DNA from: Cellulomonas sp. NS3 | Lineage (GTDB): Bacteria; Actinomycetota; Actinomycetes; Actinomycetales; Cellulomonadaceae | NCBI RefSeq assembly: GCF_024757985.1 | Contig: NZ_CP103289.1 | Coordinates: 1,302,001 to 1,366,000 of the forward strand | Length of the DNA: 64,000 bases | Direction: 5' to 3' | Part shown: in pieces, positions 1-8,793 of the stretch | How positions within the stretch are numbered: the stretch's first letter is position 1 | Layout of the letters: every line of letters starts with the position of its first letter | Notes under the pieces: generated by a model | What the model was told of the DNA's origin: nothing | The model's input: only the letters and a program-made list of their open reading frames with translations | Database searches by the model: none | Position numbers and translations under genes: made by a program

Positions 1-230
1 GCGACGTAGTTGGTCAGCCCGGTGAAGTCGAGCTCGCCGAAGCCGACCGAGTTCGTGAAGCTCAGCGTGATGCCCATGACGGCGGGCAGGGTGATCGCGA
101 GCGTGAACAGCACGAGCGCGGGCACGAGGAAGAGGTAGTGCGTCCGGCCGGCGCCGGGGCGCCTGCCGTGCGGGCGGGCCGGTGCCGCGTGCTCGCGGCG
201 GGCGGCCGGTGGGGCTGTGGTGGTCGCCAT
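1..230 (-). CDS. Sugar ABC transporter permease, N-terminal fragment
   Basis: Only the first 76 codons are inside the window; the gene runs off the left edge. The ATG at 230-228 gives a basic, proline-rich cytoplasmic leader (MATTTAPPAARREHAAP...), then a first membrane helix (HYLFLVPALVLFTLAITLPA) and the periplasmic start SFTNSVGFGELDFTGLTNYV. This is the usual opening of MalF/UgpA-type inner-membrane permeases of carbohydrate importers (CUT1 family). It lies 41 bp downstream of a solute-binding lipoprotein gene on the same strand, so the two are probably one operon whose second permease is outside the window. The substrate cannot be read from this fragment. Confidence 0.85.
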   Translation of the reverse strand, partial: MATTTAPPAARREHAAPARPHGRRPGAGRTHYLFLVPALVLFTLAITLPAVMGITLSFTNSVGFGELDFTGLTNYV

Positions 231-271
231 GCGGGTTCTCCGGTTCTGTGCGGGTCGAGCCGGGGTTCGGG

Positions 272-1582
272 TCAGGAGCGGAAGGCCAGGCGCGACCAGT
301 CCGCGTCGACCCGGCGCAGGATCGCGTCGGGGTCCGCGCCCGTGACGATCGACTGCGTGTAGTTCTGCAGCGGGATGGACTGCGGCACGAGCTGCGAGGC
401 GCCGACGTAGAAGTCCGCGCGGTCGTAGTACTCCTGGAGCTCGACGAGCGTCGGGTTCGTGACCGGCGCGGCGTCCTCGGTGACGCCGAACCCGAGGTTG
501 TCGGCGTTGTAGGTGTCGATGATCTCGGGCTGCATGAGGAACTGGAGGAACTCGCGCGCGGCCTCCTGGCGAGGGGAGGCTTCGGGGATCCACAGCGCGA
601 GGTCGACGTTGACGCGCACCTTGCGGTCGGCCGGGTCCTCGGTCATCGGCAGCGGGAACGCGCCGACGTCGAGGTCGGGGTTGGTCTTCGCGATCTCGGT
701 GAGCGCCCAGGGGCCCTGCAGGTACATCGCGGCCTCGCCGCGGGCGAACGCGAGGTTGCCGTCGCCGTAGCCGCGGCTCGGCGCGTCCTCGTTGGTCCAG
801 CCCGCCAGCCGGACCATCCGCTCGACGGGCTCGCGGAGCTGCTTCTCGAACGACACGGGCGAGGACGGGCCGACGTCGGCGCCCTGCGCCTCGAGCTCGG
901 TGAAGAACTCGGTGGTGTCGACCATGCCGCCGACGGCGTAGTCGAAGTGCCCCTGTGCGATGGTCCACGGGTCCCGGTAGGTGCTGTAGATCGGTGTGAT
1001 GCCCGCCGATGCGAGCGCCTCGCAGACCGCGGTGAGCTCGGACCAGGTCGTCGGCGGCGTGAGCCCCTGCTGCGCGAAGATCTCGCGGTTGTAGAGCACC
1101 GCCGCGGCCATCAGCGAGTAGGGGATGACGCTCGTGCGGCCGGGGTAGCTTGCGGTGACGTCGATGAGGGGGAGCAGGTCCTTCGTGACCCGTGCCGCCT
1201 CGGGCAGGTCGCCGAGGTCGCTGAGGACGCCGCGCTCGACGTACCGGGAGATCTCGAAGTTGTAGTTGAGCAGCCCGATGTCCGGCGGCTGCTCGCGCAC
1301 GAACGAGCCGGCGAGGTTCGACGTCGCGTCATGGCGGACCCGCACGCGGGACTGGGCCTCGTGGAACTGCTCGATGAGCTCGTCGAAGTAGCCGATGACC
1401 TCGGGCTTCGACTGGAAGAACGTGATCTCGGTGACGCCGGAGCCGGCGCCCGAGCCGCGCGCGCAGCCGGTCAGCGCGAGGCCGGTGGCCGCCGCGCCGA
1501 GCCCGCGCAGGAAGTTCCGCCGGGACAGGTCCCGGGGGCGACCGCCAGTGTCTCCGGGCGGCGGTGCAGGCAGGGAAGGCAC
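272..1582 (-). CDS. Extracellular sugar-binding lipoprotein of ABC importer
   Basis: Family 1 solute-binding protein that would capture a carbohydrate outside the membrane and hand it to the adjacent permease. I start it at the GTG at 1582 (436 aa), preceded by GAGGAG at good spacing; an upstream in-frame ATG at 1687 lies in the promoter region and gives a non-signal-like extension. The N-terminus has a twin-arginine motif (SRRNFLRGLG), a hydrophobic stretch and a lipobox (LALTGC), so export by Tat and lipidation are likely. The mature part has typical binding-protein segments such as VIPYSLMAAAVLYNREIF and a tryptophan-rich C-terminal lobe. The divergent ROK gene at 1708 is the probable regulator. 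The substrate is unknown. Confidence 0.9.
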   Translation of the reverse strand: MPSLPAPPPGDTGGRPRDLSRRNFLRGLGAAATGLALTGCARGSGAGSGVTEITFFQSKPEVIGYFDELIEQFHEAQSRVRVRHDATSNLAGSFVREQPPDIGLLNYNFEISRYVERGVLSDLGDLPEAARVTKDLLPLIDVTASYPGRTSVIPYSLMAAAVLYNREIFAQQGLTPPTTWSELTAVCEALASAGITPIYSTYRDPWTIAQGHFDYAVGGMVDTTEFFTELEAQGADVGPSSPVSFEKQLREPVERMVRLAGWTNEDAPSRGYGDGNLAFARGEAAMYLQGPWALTEIAKTNPDLDVGAFPLPMTEDPADRKVRVNVDLALWIPEASPRQEAAREFLQFLMQPEIIDTYNADNLGFGVTEDAAPVTNPTLVELQEYYDRADFYVGASQLVPQSIPLQNYTQSIVTGADPDAILRRVDADWSRLAFRS

Positions 1583-1637
1583 GTCGTCGTCTCCTCGTCG
1601 GTAGCCCGGCGGTGCCGGGTGCGCGCGTGGCCCTTGG

Positions 1638-1670
1638 TTGATCCAGACACTAAATCTAAGTACTGGATAT
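1638..1670 (+). promoter_or_regulatory. Candidate ROK promoter/operator
   Basis: This AT-rich island lies between the divergent binding-protein and ROK genes. On the + strand TTGATC (1638-1643) and TACTGG (1661-1666) are separated by 17 bp, a plausible promoter for the regulator. The spacer holds a short direct repeat CTAA-AT-CTAA, and the outer CCAG (1643-1646) and CTGG (1663-1666) form the ends of an imperfect inverted repeat. Such islands often bind ROK repressors. This is inference from position and composition only. Confidence 0.4.
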
Positions 1671-1707
1671 AACGAGGATGGGGCCACTCCGCCCGTAAGG
1701 TCAAGGC

Positions 1708-2994
1708 GTGTCCGTGATCTCGGGGTCGCCCCAGCAGCTGCGCCGCGCCAACCTCGGCGCCGTGCTCGACGTCGCCTGGGGAGCAGGACCGTTCACCGCG
1801 ACCGACGCGATCGGCGCCACCGGTCTCACGCGCACCACCGTCCTGGGGCTGTGCGACGACCTCGTCGGCCTCGGCTGGCTGCGCGAGCTGGGCCCCGAGC
1901 GCCTGCCGGGCGACCGCGCCAAGGGCCGGCCCGCGCGCCGCTACGCGTTCGACCCGCGCGCCGGGCACGTCGTCGGCGTCGACGCCGGGCAGCACCGCGT
2001 GACGGCGTCCGTCGCCGACCTCGCCGGCGCGGTCCTCGCGCGGGAGACCCGGGTGCTCGGGGCCGGCGGCGAGGACCGCGCCGCGCGGGTGGGCGGCGTC
2101 CGAGGCGCCGTCGACGACGCGCTCCACGGGGCCGGCACGCACGCGGGCTCCGTGCTCGTGACCGTCGTCGGCGTGCCCGCCCCGACCGACGTCCTCGGCC
2201 GCCCGCCGGCGTCCGAGGACGGGTTCTGGGCGCGGATGAACCCCGACCTCGTCGCCGCGCTCGCCCGGCCCGGGCAGCACGTCGTCGTCGACAACGACGC
2301 CAACCTCGCCGCGATCGCCGAGGGCGCCGTCGGCGCCGGGGTCGGCGCCCGCTCGTTCGTGACCCTGCTCTCCGGCGAGCGCTTCGGGGCCGGGCTCATG
2401 GTCGACGGGGTGCTGCTGCGCGGTCGGCACGGCGGCGCGGGCGAGATGCACGTCCTCGACCTCGTCGACGGCGTCGGCTCCGCGTCCGGGCTCGCAGCGA
2501 CCGTGCGGCAGTGGCTCGCCGAGGACGCCGGGCTCGCGCGGCTGCGGCGCCGGCTGCCCGCCGAGCCGGAGTTCGCCGACGTGGCCGCCGCCGCGCTCGC
2601 GGGCGACCGCGACGCCCAGGGGGTCGTCGACCGGCTCGGCGACCGGCTCGCGCGGGTCTGCGCGGTGCTCGGCGGGCTGCTCGACGTCGAGCGCGTGATC
2701 GTCGGCGGCGCGGTCGCCACCAGCGTCGGGCCGGTGCTCGAGCGTACGACGGCGAGCCTCGCGGCCTACATGCATCTGCCCGTGCCCGAGGTCGTGGCCT
2801 CCGCGCTCGGGGCGGACGGCGTGCACCTCGGCGCCGTGCGCCGGGCGCTCGCTCTCGTCCGCGAGGACCCGCTCGCCCTCACGCTCCCTGCGGTGCCCGC
2901 GTCGGACGGGGCCGAGCCGGAGCCGTCCCGCGCGGACGCCGTCGCGCGGGCCGACCGGAGGGCGGCGGGCGCCGCGGCGACGGCGCCGGCCTGA
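1708..2994 (+). CDS. ROK family transcriptional regulator
   Basis: 428 aa, starting at GTG. An N-terminal winged helix-turn-helix (roughly residues 5-65, with FTATDAIGATGLTRTTVLGL) is followed by a ROK actin-like fold: phosphate-1-like VVGVDAGQHRVTASVADLAG, VDNDANLAAIAEGAVGAG and the LLSGERFGAGLMVDGVLLRG loop. The CxCGxxGCxE zinc motif of ROK sugar kinases is absent and there are almost no cysteines, so this is probably a sugar-responsive DNA-binding protein and not a kinase. It is divergent from a sugar ABC importer, the usual arrangement for local control. The C-terminal 40 residues are Ala/Pro-rich and poorly conserved in character. The effector is unknown. Confidence 0.9.
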   Translation: MSVISGSPQQLRRANLGAVLDVAWGAGPFTATDAIGATGLTRTTVLGLCDDLVGLGWLRELGPERLPGDRAKGRPARRYAFDPRAGHVVGVDAGQHRVTASVADLAGAVLARETRVLGAGGEDRAARVGGVRGAVDDALHGAGTHAGSVLVTVVGVPAPTDVLGRPPASEDGFWARMNPDLVAALARPGQHVVVDNDANLAAIAEGAVGAGVGARSFVTLLSGERFGAGLMVDGVLLRGRHGGAGEMHVLDLVDGVGSASGLAATVRQWLAEDAGLARLRRRLPAEPEFADVAAAALAGDRDAQGVVDRLGDRLARVCAVLGGLLDVERVIVGGAVATSVGPVLERTTASLAAYMHLPVPEVVASALGADGVHLGAVRRALALVREDPLALTLPAVPASDGAEPEPSRADAVARADRRAAGAAATAPA

Positions 2995-2997
2995 GGC

Positions 2998-4593
2998 TCA
3001 GCCCAGCAGCCCCGCCATCCACGCCTCGACGTCCTCGGGGCGCCGGGGGAGGGCGGCCGAGAGGTTCTCGTTCCCGTCGGCCGTGACGAGCACGTCGTCC
3101 TCGATGCGGACGCCGATGCCGCGGTACTCCTCGGGCACGAGCAGGTCGTCCGTCTTGAAGTACAGGCCGGGCTCGATCGTGAACACCATGCCGGGCTCGA
3201 TCACCGCGTCCAGGTACAGCTCCCGCCGCGCGAGCGCGCAGTCGTGCACGTCGAGGCCCAGGTGGTGACTCGTCCCGTGCACCATCCAGCGGCGGTGCTG
3301 CTGGCCCTCGGGGCTGAGCGCCTCCTCGACGGAGACGGGCAGCAGCCCCCACTCGCCGAGCCGCGCCGCGACGACCTCCATCGCGGCCGCGTGCACGTCG
3401 CGGAACCGGTTCCCGGGCACCGCGACGGCGAACGCGGCGTCGGCCGCGTCGAGCACCGCCTGGTAGACGCGCCGCTGCACCTCGGTGAACGTCCCGTCGA
3501 CCGGGAGGGTGCGCGTCACGTCGGCGGTGTAGAGCGAGTCGACCTCGACGCCCGCGTCGACGAGCACGAGCTCGCCCGCGCGGACCCGGCCGTCGTTGTC
3601 CGTCCAGTGCAGCGTGGTCGCGTGCTCGCCCGAGGCCGCGATCGTCTCGTAGCCGACGGCGTTGCCCTCCTCGCGGGCGTGCGCGCCGAACGTGCTCTCG
3701 ATGACCCGCTCGCCGCGCCGGTGCGCCGTCGCGCGGGGGAGCGCGCGGACCACCTCGGCGAACCCGGCGATCGTCGCGTCGACGGCCTCGCGCATCTGGG
3801 CGACCTCGTGCTCGTCCTTGAGCAGGCGCAGCTCGGAGAGCGCCTCCGCGAGCCGGGCGTCGGTCAGACCCGCGTCCTCCGTCGCGCGGATCTCCTCGAC
3901 GACGGCCTCGACCGCCTCGTCGGCGTCGGGCACCACGACCAGCTGCACGCCGCCCTCGCCGACGTCCTTCGCGAGCGCGTCGCGCAGGTCGTCGAGGTGC
4001 GCGGTCTCGATGCCGGTGACCGTCGCGAGGTCGTCGAGCGTCGGGCGGGCGCCGACCCAGAACTCGCCGTAGCGCGAGTCGGAGAAGAACTCCTCCGTGT
4101 CCCGGCCCGCGAGGGGGCGCACGTAGAGGACCGCGCGGTGCGTCGCGGACGTGACCGCCGCGCCCTCCGTGCCGTCGGGCCCCGTGCCGTCGGGGGCCGT
4201 GCCGTGCGCGTCGTCCACGGGGTGCAGGACGAGGACGGCGTCGGGCTCCTGCTCCGTGCCGAGACCCGTGAGGTGAGCGAACGCGGAGTGCGGCCGGAAG
4301 CGGTAGTCGGTGTCGTTCGAGCGGACCTTGAACGAGCCCGCGGGCACGACGAGGCGCGCACCGGGGAACTGCGCGCCGAGCCGGGCGCGGCGCACCGCGG
4401 TGTACGGCGCGGCCGGCGACGGGGTCGCGGTCGTGGTCGGGCGGGGGCCCCAGCCGGAGGTGATGAACTCCGTGAAGGCGCGCGAGTCCGGGCGCTGCGA
4501 GCGGTTCGAGCCGCGCGCCTCGAGGGGCTGGTCGCCGGGCTGCGGGGTGGGCTGCGCGGGCGCGGACGTCTCGGGGGTCTGGCCGTCGGTCAT
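2998..4593 (-). CDS. pepP: Xaa-Pro aminopeptidase (M24B)
   Basis: Cytosolic metallopeptidase that removes the N-terminal residue before proline. The ATG at 4593 gives 531 aa and has GGGAGG nine bases upstream; an ATG nine bases earlier overlaps that ribosome site. The first 35 residues are Pro/Gln-rich and variable. A creatinase-like N-terminal domain (about 40-240) is followed by a pita-bread domain holding all five metal ligands: two Asp in DAGVEVDSLYTADVTRTL, His in HGTSHHLGLDVHD, Glu in TIEPGLYF and Glu in GVRIEDDVLV. It converges with the ROK gene (3 bp between stops) and is divergent from the PHP gene. Family identity is secure; peptide preference is not testable here. Confidence 0.95.
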   Translation of the reverse strand: MTDGQTPETSAPAQPTPQPGDQPLEARGSNRSQRPDSRAFTEFITSGWGPRPTTTATPSPAAPYTAVRRARLGAQFPGARLVVPAGSFKVRSNDTDYRFRPHSAFAHLTGLGTEQEPDAVLVLHPVDDAHGTAPDGTGPDGTEGAAVTSATHRAVLYVRPLAGRDTEEFFSDSRYGEFWVGARPTLDDLATVTGIETAHLDDLRDALAKDVGEGGVQLVVVPDADEAVEAVVEEIRATEDAGLTDARLAEALSELRLLKDEHEVAQMREAVDATIAGFAEVVRALPRATAHRRGERVIESTFGAHAREEGNAVGYETIAASGEHATTLHWTDNDGRVRAGELVLVDAGVEVDSLYTADVTRTLPVDGTFTEVQRRVYQAVLDAADAAFAVAVPGNRFRDVHAAAMEVVAARLGEWGLLPVSVEEALSPEGQQHRRWMVHGTSHHLGLDVHDCALARRELYLDAVIEPGMVFTIEPGLYFKTDDLLVPEEYRGIGVRIEDDVLVTADGNENLSAALPRRPEDVEAWMAGLLG

Positions 4594-4709
4594 GACGCCC
4601 ATCCTCCCACCGCGCGCCCGGCGGGTGCCCGCGGGGGCAGGAGGTGAACCCGCCGCCGCACCGCCCCCGCGGTCTCAGCACGTGGACGAGCGCCCCTAGG
4701 GTTGAGCCC

Positions 4710-5552
4710 GTGCGCATCGACCTCCACACCCACTCGACCGCCTCGGACGGCACCGAGCCGCCCGCCGAGGTCGTCGCGTCCGCCGCACGCGCGGGCCTCG
4801 ACGTCGTCGCGCTCACGGACCACGACACGACCGCGGGCTGGGCCGAGGCCGAGCGGGCGGCACACGAGCACGGGGTCGCGCTCGTCCGCGGGACCGAGGT
4901 CTCGGCCCGGGCCCGCGGCGTCAGCGTCCACCTGCTCGCCTACCTGCAGGACCCGGCGCACCCCGCGCTGGTCGACGAGCTCGAGCGCACGCGCGTCGCG
5001 CGCGACGGCCGGGCCCGCGCGATGGTCGACCTCATCGCCGCCGACCACCCGCTCACGTGGGAGGACGTCCTCGCGCACACGAGCCCCGGCACGGTCGTCG
5101 GGCGCCCGCACATCGCCGACGCGCTCGTGCGCCTCGGCGTCGTCACGAGCCGGGACGCCGCGTTCGCCGAGCTCCTGCGCAGCGACGGGCCGTACCACGT
5201 GCCGCACTACGCGCCCTCGGCGGTCGACGCGGTGCGGGCCGTGCGGGCCGCCGGGGGAGTGCCGGTGTTCGCCCACCCCGGGGCGGACGGCCGCGGCCGC
5301 ATCGTGCCGGACGCGGTGTTCGACGAGCTCGCCGCGGTCGGGCTCGCGGGCCTCGAGGTCCACCACCGCGACCACGGACCGGCCCAGCGCGAGCGGCTCA
5401 CGCGGATCGCCGAGCGCCTGGGGCTGCTCGTGACCGGGTCGAGCGACTACCACGGCGCCGGCAAGGCCAACCGCCTCGGCGAGAACCTCACCCAGCCGTC
5501 CGTCCTGGCGGACATCGAGAAGGAAGGGGCCGTGCCGGTGGTGCGCCCGTGA
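4710..5552 (+). CDS. PHP-domain phosphoesterase (RNase AM/TrpH-like)
   Basis: 280 aa from the GTG at 4710, which places the first PHP motif at the very N-terminus as the family expects (VRIDLHTHSTASDGT). Metal-binding motifs appear in order: HTH, DHD (ALTDHDTTAGW), the GRPH loop, HPG, HRD and SSDYHG near the C-terminus. The arrangement matches the 3',5'-nucleotide bisphosphatase / RNase AM (YciV/TrpH) group, which removes 5' mononucleotides or hydrolyses pAp; the exact substrate is inferred. The stop overlaps the GTG of the MarC-like gene (GTGA), so the two are translationally coupled. Confidence 0.88.
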   Translation: MRIDLHTHSTASDGTEPPAEVVASAARAGLDVVALTDHDTTAGWAEAERAAHEHGVALVRGTEVSARARGVSVHLLAYLQDPAHPALVDELERTRVARDGRARAMVDLIAADHPLTWEDVLAHTSPGTVVGRPHIADALVRLGVVTSRDAAFAELLRSDGPYHVPHYAPSAVDAVRAVRAAGGVPVFAHPGADGRGRIVPDAVFDELAAVGLAGLEVHHRDHGPAQRERLTRIAERLGLLVTGSSDYHGAGKANRLGENLTQPSVLADIEKEGAVPVVRP

Positions 5553-6172
5553 ACGACGTCGTCGACCTGCGCCTCCTCAGCGAGGTCTTCATCACCCTGT
5601 TCGTCATCATGGACCCGCCCGGGACCGTGCCGATCTTCCTCGGCCTGACCAGCACGATGACCCGGCAGCAGCGCAACCGCGCGGCCCGCCAGGCGATCCT
5701 CGTCGCGTTCGGCGTCATCGTGTCGTTCGCGGTGTTCGGCCAGCAGCTGCTCGCGTACATGCACATCTCCCTGCCGGCGCTCCAGGCGTCGGGCGGGCTC
5801 CTGCTGCTGCTCGTGGCCATGGAGCTGCTGACCGGGAAGATGGAGGAGCCCGAGCCGTCGGGCAACGGGAACGTCAACGTGGCGCTCGTGCCGCTCGGCA
5901 CGCCGCTGCTCGCCGGGCCGGGCGCGATCGTCGCGACCATGGTCTTCGTGCAGGCGACCGACGGCTCGACGGCCGACTGGGTCGCGATCGGCCTCGGCGT
6001 GCTGGCCGTGCACCTGTGCCTCTACCTCGCGATGCGGTTCGCCAACGTGATCCACCGCGTGCTCGGGGACTCGGGCGTCATCCTCGTCACGCGCATCGCG
6101 GGGCTCCTGCTCGCGGCGATCGCCGTGCAGCTCGTCGCGGACGCGGTCCGGGCGTTCGTGCAGCAGGGCTGA
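5549..6172 (+). CDS. MarC family integral membrane protein
   Basis: 207 aa with about six predicted membrane helices, e.g. VFITLFVIMDPPGTVPIFLG, the LALQASGGLLLLLVAMEL-like segment near residue 95 and a final ITRIAGLLLAAIAVQLV-like helix. The MDPPGTVPIFL and PLLAGPGAI segments are hallmarks of the MarC (UPF0056) family. The family was once linked to multiple antibiotic resistance but its transport role is unproven. It starts at a GTG overlapping the PHP stop, so it is the second gene of a two-gene operon. Function remains unknown beyond a membrane location. Confidence 0.9.
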   Translation: MNDVVDLRLLSEVFITLFVIMDPPGTVPIFLGLTSTMTRQQRNRAARQAILVAFGVIVSFAVFGQQLLAYMHISLPALQASGGLLLLLVAMELLTGKMEEPEPSGNGNVNVALVPLGTPLLAGPGAIVATMVFVQATDGSTADWVAIGLGVLAVHLCLYLAMRFANVIHRVLGDSGVILVTRIAGLLLAAIAVQLVADAVRAFVQQG

Positions 6173-6263
6173 CCGGCTCGCCGTCCGAGGGCTCGGACGT
6201 CCGCGCCGCCTGACGGCTCGACCGGCGCTGCGGACCGGCTCGATGCTCCGCGGGTCCGCCCGC

Positions 6264-6893
6264 TCAGCGGCGCGGCGCCGATGCCGGTGCCCGCAGGCCG
6301 AGCGACCGCAGCTCGAGCGCGGCGAGCGCGTGCAGCACGTCGGGGTCGCGCCGGCGCCACGCGTCGGCCGGGTCGTCGCTCACCGCGGCGAGCGCGCGGA
6401 CGGGCTGGGTCGCGAGCGCACGCAGCGCGAACAGGTCGAGGTCGGCGGCGGAGTCGAGGATGCGCGACGCAGCCCGGGACCGGCTGACGAACCGCACGCG
6501 GGCGCGCAGCCACGCACCCAGGACGAGCAGCACCGGGACCGCCACGACGACGATCCCGAGCAGCAGCGCGAGCTGCGCCGCACCGTCCTGGACCTGGACC
6601 CCCGCCTGGGCGATCGAGTCGGCAGCGCCGCCCGCCGCGTCGAACGGGGCGCGGGCGTCGTCACCCACGAGCGGGACTTGGGCGACGGTGTCGCCCGCCG
6701 AGCCGAGGCTGTCGGAGAGCGAGGACCCCGCGTCCTCGAGCGTGCGCCCCGGTGCGGCGAGCCGGCTGACCGACTCGTGCACCCACAGCCCGGCGCGCAC
6801 CCACGCTACGACCCACACGACCACGAGCAGGTCACCGACGAGCTGGCGCGTGAGACGCCACGGGGTCTGCGCGTAGAGGGCCACGCGGGACAT
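6264..6893 (-). CDS. Hypothetical two-helix membrane protein
   Basis: 209 aa, not assigned to a functional family. One hydrophobic segment lies near residues 19-37 (LVGDLLVVVWVVAWVRAGLW) and a second near 107-127 (LALLLGIVVVAVPVLLVLGA). About 70 residues between them are rich in Gly, Ala, Ser and Asp and probably outside the membrane; the last 80 are basic, helical and probably cytosolic (RARVRFVSRSRAASRILDSA). It follows the MarC-like gene on the opposite strand and precedes the helicase gene with about 90 bp between. Comparable small membrane proteins sit beside the helicase gene in related actinobacteria as I recall, but no role can be stated. Confidence 0.6.
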   Translation of the reverse strand: MSRVALYAQTPWRLTRQLVGDLLVVVWVVAWVRAGLWVHESVSRLAAPGRTLEDAGSSLSDSLGSAGDTVAQVPLVGDDARAPFDAAGGAADSIAQAGVQVQDGAAQLALLLGIVVVAVPVLLVLGAWLRARVRFVSRSRAASRILDSAADLDLFALRALATQPVRALAAVSDDPADAWRRRDPDVLHALAALELRSLGLRAPASAPRR

Positions 6894-6984
6894 CCTGGCG
6901 TGCGCGCCCCCGCGTCGCTCGCCGGCGGTGCAGCACGACGGGCCGGCCGCTCGTGAGCGGACGGCCCGTCGACGTGCGGGTGGG

Positions 6985-8793
6985 TCAGCCCTGGGCGGGC
7001 GACTCCTGCGCGGGGGCCGACGTCGCGTCGCCGGGCGCGCCGGGAGCGCCCGCGCCGCCGCCGCGCGTGCGGCGACGGTTGCGGTTGCGACGCGGGCGGT
7101 CGCCCGCCGGGGCGTCGCCGGCCTCCGGCGCCGTCACCGGCTCCTGCGGGTTCGACGGCGCGGTCGTCGCACCCTCGACCGCCTCGACGGCGTCCCGACC
7201 GCCACGGCCCCGGCTGCGCGAGCGGCCGCCCTCGCGGGGAGCACCCTCGCGCGCGTCGGCGTCACGTGCGCCGCCCTCGCGCGGAGCGCCGTCGCGCGCA
7301 CCGCGTCCGCGGCCGGCGTCGCGGCTGCCGCCGTCTCGCCCGCCACCGTCACGCCCGCCACCGTCACGGCCGCCGTCCCGTCCGCCCGAGCGCCCGCCCG
7401 CGGGCGTGTGGCGCTTGCCGGTCTCACCCAGGTCCTCGAGCTTCTCGGCGTCGAGCCCCGCGCGGGTCTGCGCCGACTTCGGCAGCCGGCCCTTGGTCCC
7501 GGCCGGGATGTTCAGGTCCGTGAACAGGTGCGGCGAGCTCGAGTACGTCTCGACGGGCTCCGGGATACCGAGCTCGAGCGCCTTGTTGATCAGGCCCCAG
7601 CGCGGGACGTCGTCCCAGTCGACGAACGTGACCGCGGTGCCCTTGTTGCCCGCGCGCCCGGTGCGGCCCGTGCGGTGCAGGTAGGTCTTCTCGTCCTCGG
7701 GGCACTGGTAGTTCACGACGTGCGTCACGTCGTCCACGTCGATCCCGCGCGCGGCGACGTCCGTGGCGACCAGCACGTCGACCTTGCCGTTGCGGAACGC
7801 GCGCAGCGCCTGCTCGCGCGCCCCCTGGCCGAGGTCGCCGTGGATCGCGCCCGCGGCGAACCCGCGCTCGATGAGGTCGTCGGCGACCTTGGCGGCGGTG
7901 CGCTTGGTGCGCGCGAAGACGATCGTCAGGCCGCGGCCCTCCGACTGCAGCAGGCGGGCCAGCACCTCGACCTTGTCGAGCGCGTGCGCGCGGTAGACGA
8001 CCTGCTTGATGTTCTTGACGGTCTGGCCGCCGTCGTCGGGGTCGTTCGCGCGGATGTGCGTCGGCTGCGTCATGTACCGGCGCGCCATCGCGACGACCGC
8101 GCCCGGCATCGTCGCGGAGAACAGCATCGTGTGGCGCGACGCCGGGGTGCGCGAGAGGAGCTTCTCGACGTCGGGCAGGAAGCCCAGGTCGAGCATCTCG
8201 TCGGCCTCGTCGAGCACGACGCAGCGCACGCGGGACAGGTCCAGGTAGCCCTGGTTGAGCAGGTCGATCATGCGGCCGGGGGTCCCGACGACGACCTCGA
8301 CGCCGGTCTTGAGCGCGTCGACCTGCGGCTCGTAGGCGCGGCCGCCGTAGAGCTGCACGATGCGGACCGAGCGCTTGGCCGACGCGGTCATCAGGTCGCC
8401 CGCGACCTGCACCGCGAGCTCGCGGGTCGGGACGACGACGAGCGCCTGCGGCTTGCCGGGCGCCGGCAGCTCGTCGAACCCGGGCTCGCCCGGCGCGACG
8501 ACGCGGTGCAGCAGCGGGACGCCGAAGCCGAGGGTCTTGCCGGTCCCGGTCTTGGCCTGGCCGATGATGTCGTGGCCCGAGAGCGCGACCGGCAGGGTCA
8601 TCGCCTGGATCGGGAAGGGGTGCGTGATGCCGGCCGCGGCGAGGGCCGCGACGATCTCCGGGCGGACGTCGAAGTCCGCGAACGACGGGTTGCTCGCCTG
8701 CACGCTGCTGGAGGTGGCGGTGGCCTCGTCCAGCAGGGGCAGGCCCTCGACGGTGGTGGCGTCGGCGGGGAGAGCGGGATCGATGGTGGTCAC
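6985..8793 (-). CDS. rhlE: DEAD-box RNA helicase with RG-rich tail
   Basis: 602 aa from a GTG start. The core has a Q motif (about residues 38-68, FPIQAMTLP), motif I AKTGTGKT (80-87), PTRELA (122-127), TPGRM (171-175), DEAD (195-198), SAT, and the motif VI run HRTGRTGRAG. The last 140 residues are a low-complexity tail of RDGG, RGRG and REGG units ending in basic clusters, typical of actinobacterial and cold-shock DEAD helicases that bind structured RNA. It probably remodels RNA in ribosome assembly or mRNA decay. It is divergent from the ferritin-like gene with about 270 bp between, a size that could hold a regulated 5' leader. Confidence 0.93.
   Translation of the reverse strand: MTTIDPALPADATTVEGLPLLDEATATSSSVQASNPSFADFDVRPEIVAALAAAGITHPFPIQAMTLPVALSGHDIIGQAKTGTGKTLGFGVPLLHRVVAPGEPGFDELPAPGKPQALVVVPTRELAVQVAGDLMTASAKRSVRIVQLYGGRAYEPQVDALKTGVEVVVGTPGRMIDLLNQGYLDLSRVRCVVLDEADEMLDLGFLPDVEKLLSRTPASRHTMLFSATMPGAVVAMARRYMTQPTHIRANDPDDGGQTVKNIKQVVYRAHALDKVEVLARLLQSEGRGLTIVFARTKRTAAKVADDLIERGFAAGAIHGDLGQGAREQALRAFRNGKVDVLVATDVAARGIDVDDVTHVVNYQCPEDEKTYLHRTGRTGRAGNKGTAVTFVDWDDVPRWGLINKALELGIPEPVETYSSSPHLFTDLNIPAGTKGRLPKSAQTRAGLDAEKLEDLGETGKRHTPAGGRSGGRDGGRDGGGRDGGGRDGGSRDAGRGRGARDGAPREGGARDADAREGAPREGGRSRSRGRGGRDAVEAVEGATTAPSNPQEPVTAPEAGDAPAGDRPRRNRNRRRTRGGGAGAPGAPGDATSAPAQESPAQG

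Noticed and set aside
3244-4647. Long + strand open frame opposite the aminopeptidase P gene
   Set aside because: It encodes an Arg/Asp/Val-rich composition typical of antisense reading in GC-rich genes, with no domain pattern; the minus strand holds all five metal ligands of M24.
7200-7400. Repetitive DNA in the helicase tail as a CRISPR-like array
   Set aside because: The repeats are short, in-frame RDGG/RGG codons without direct-repeat-plus-unique-spacer structure; no cas gene is near.
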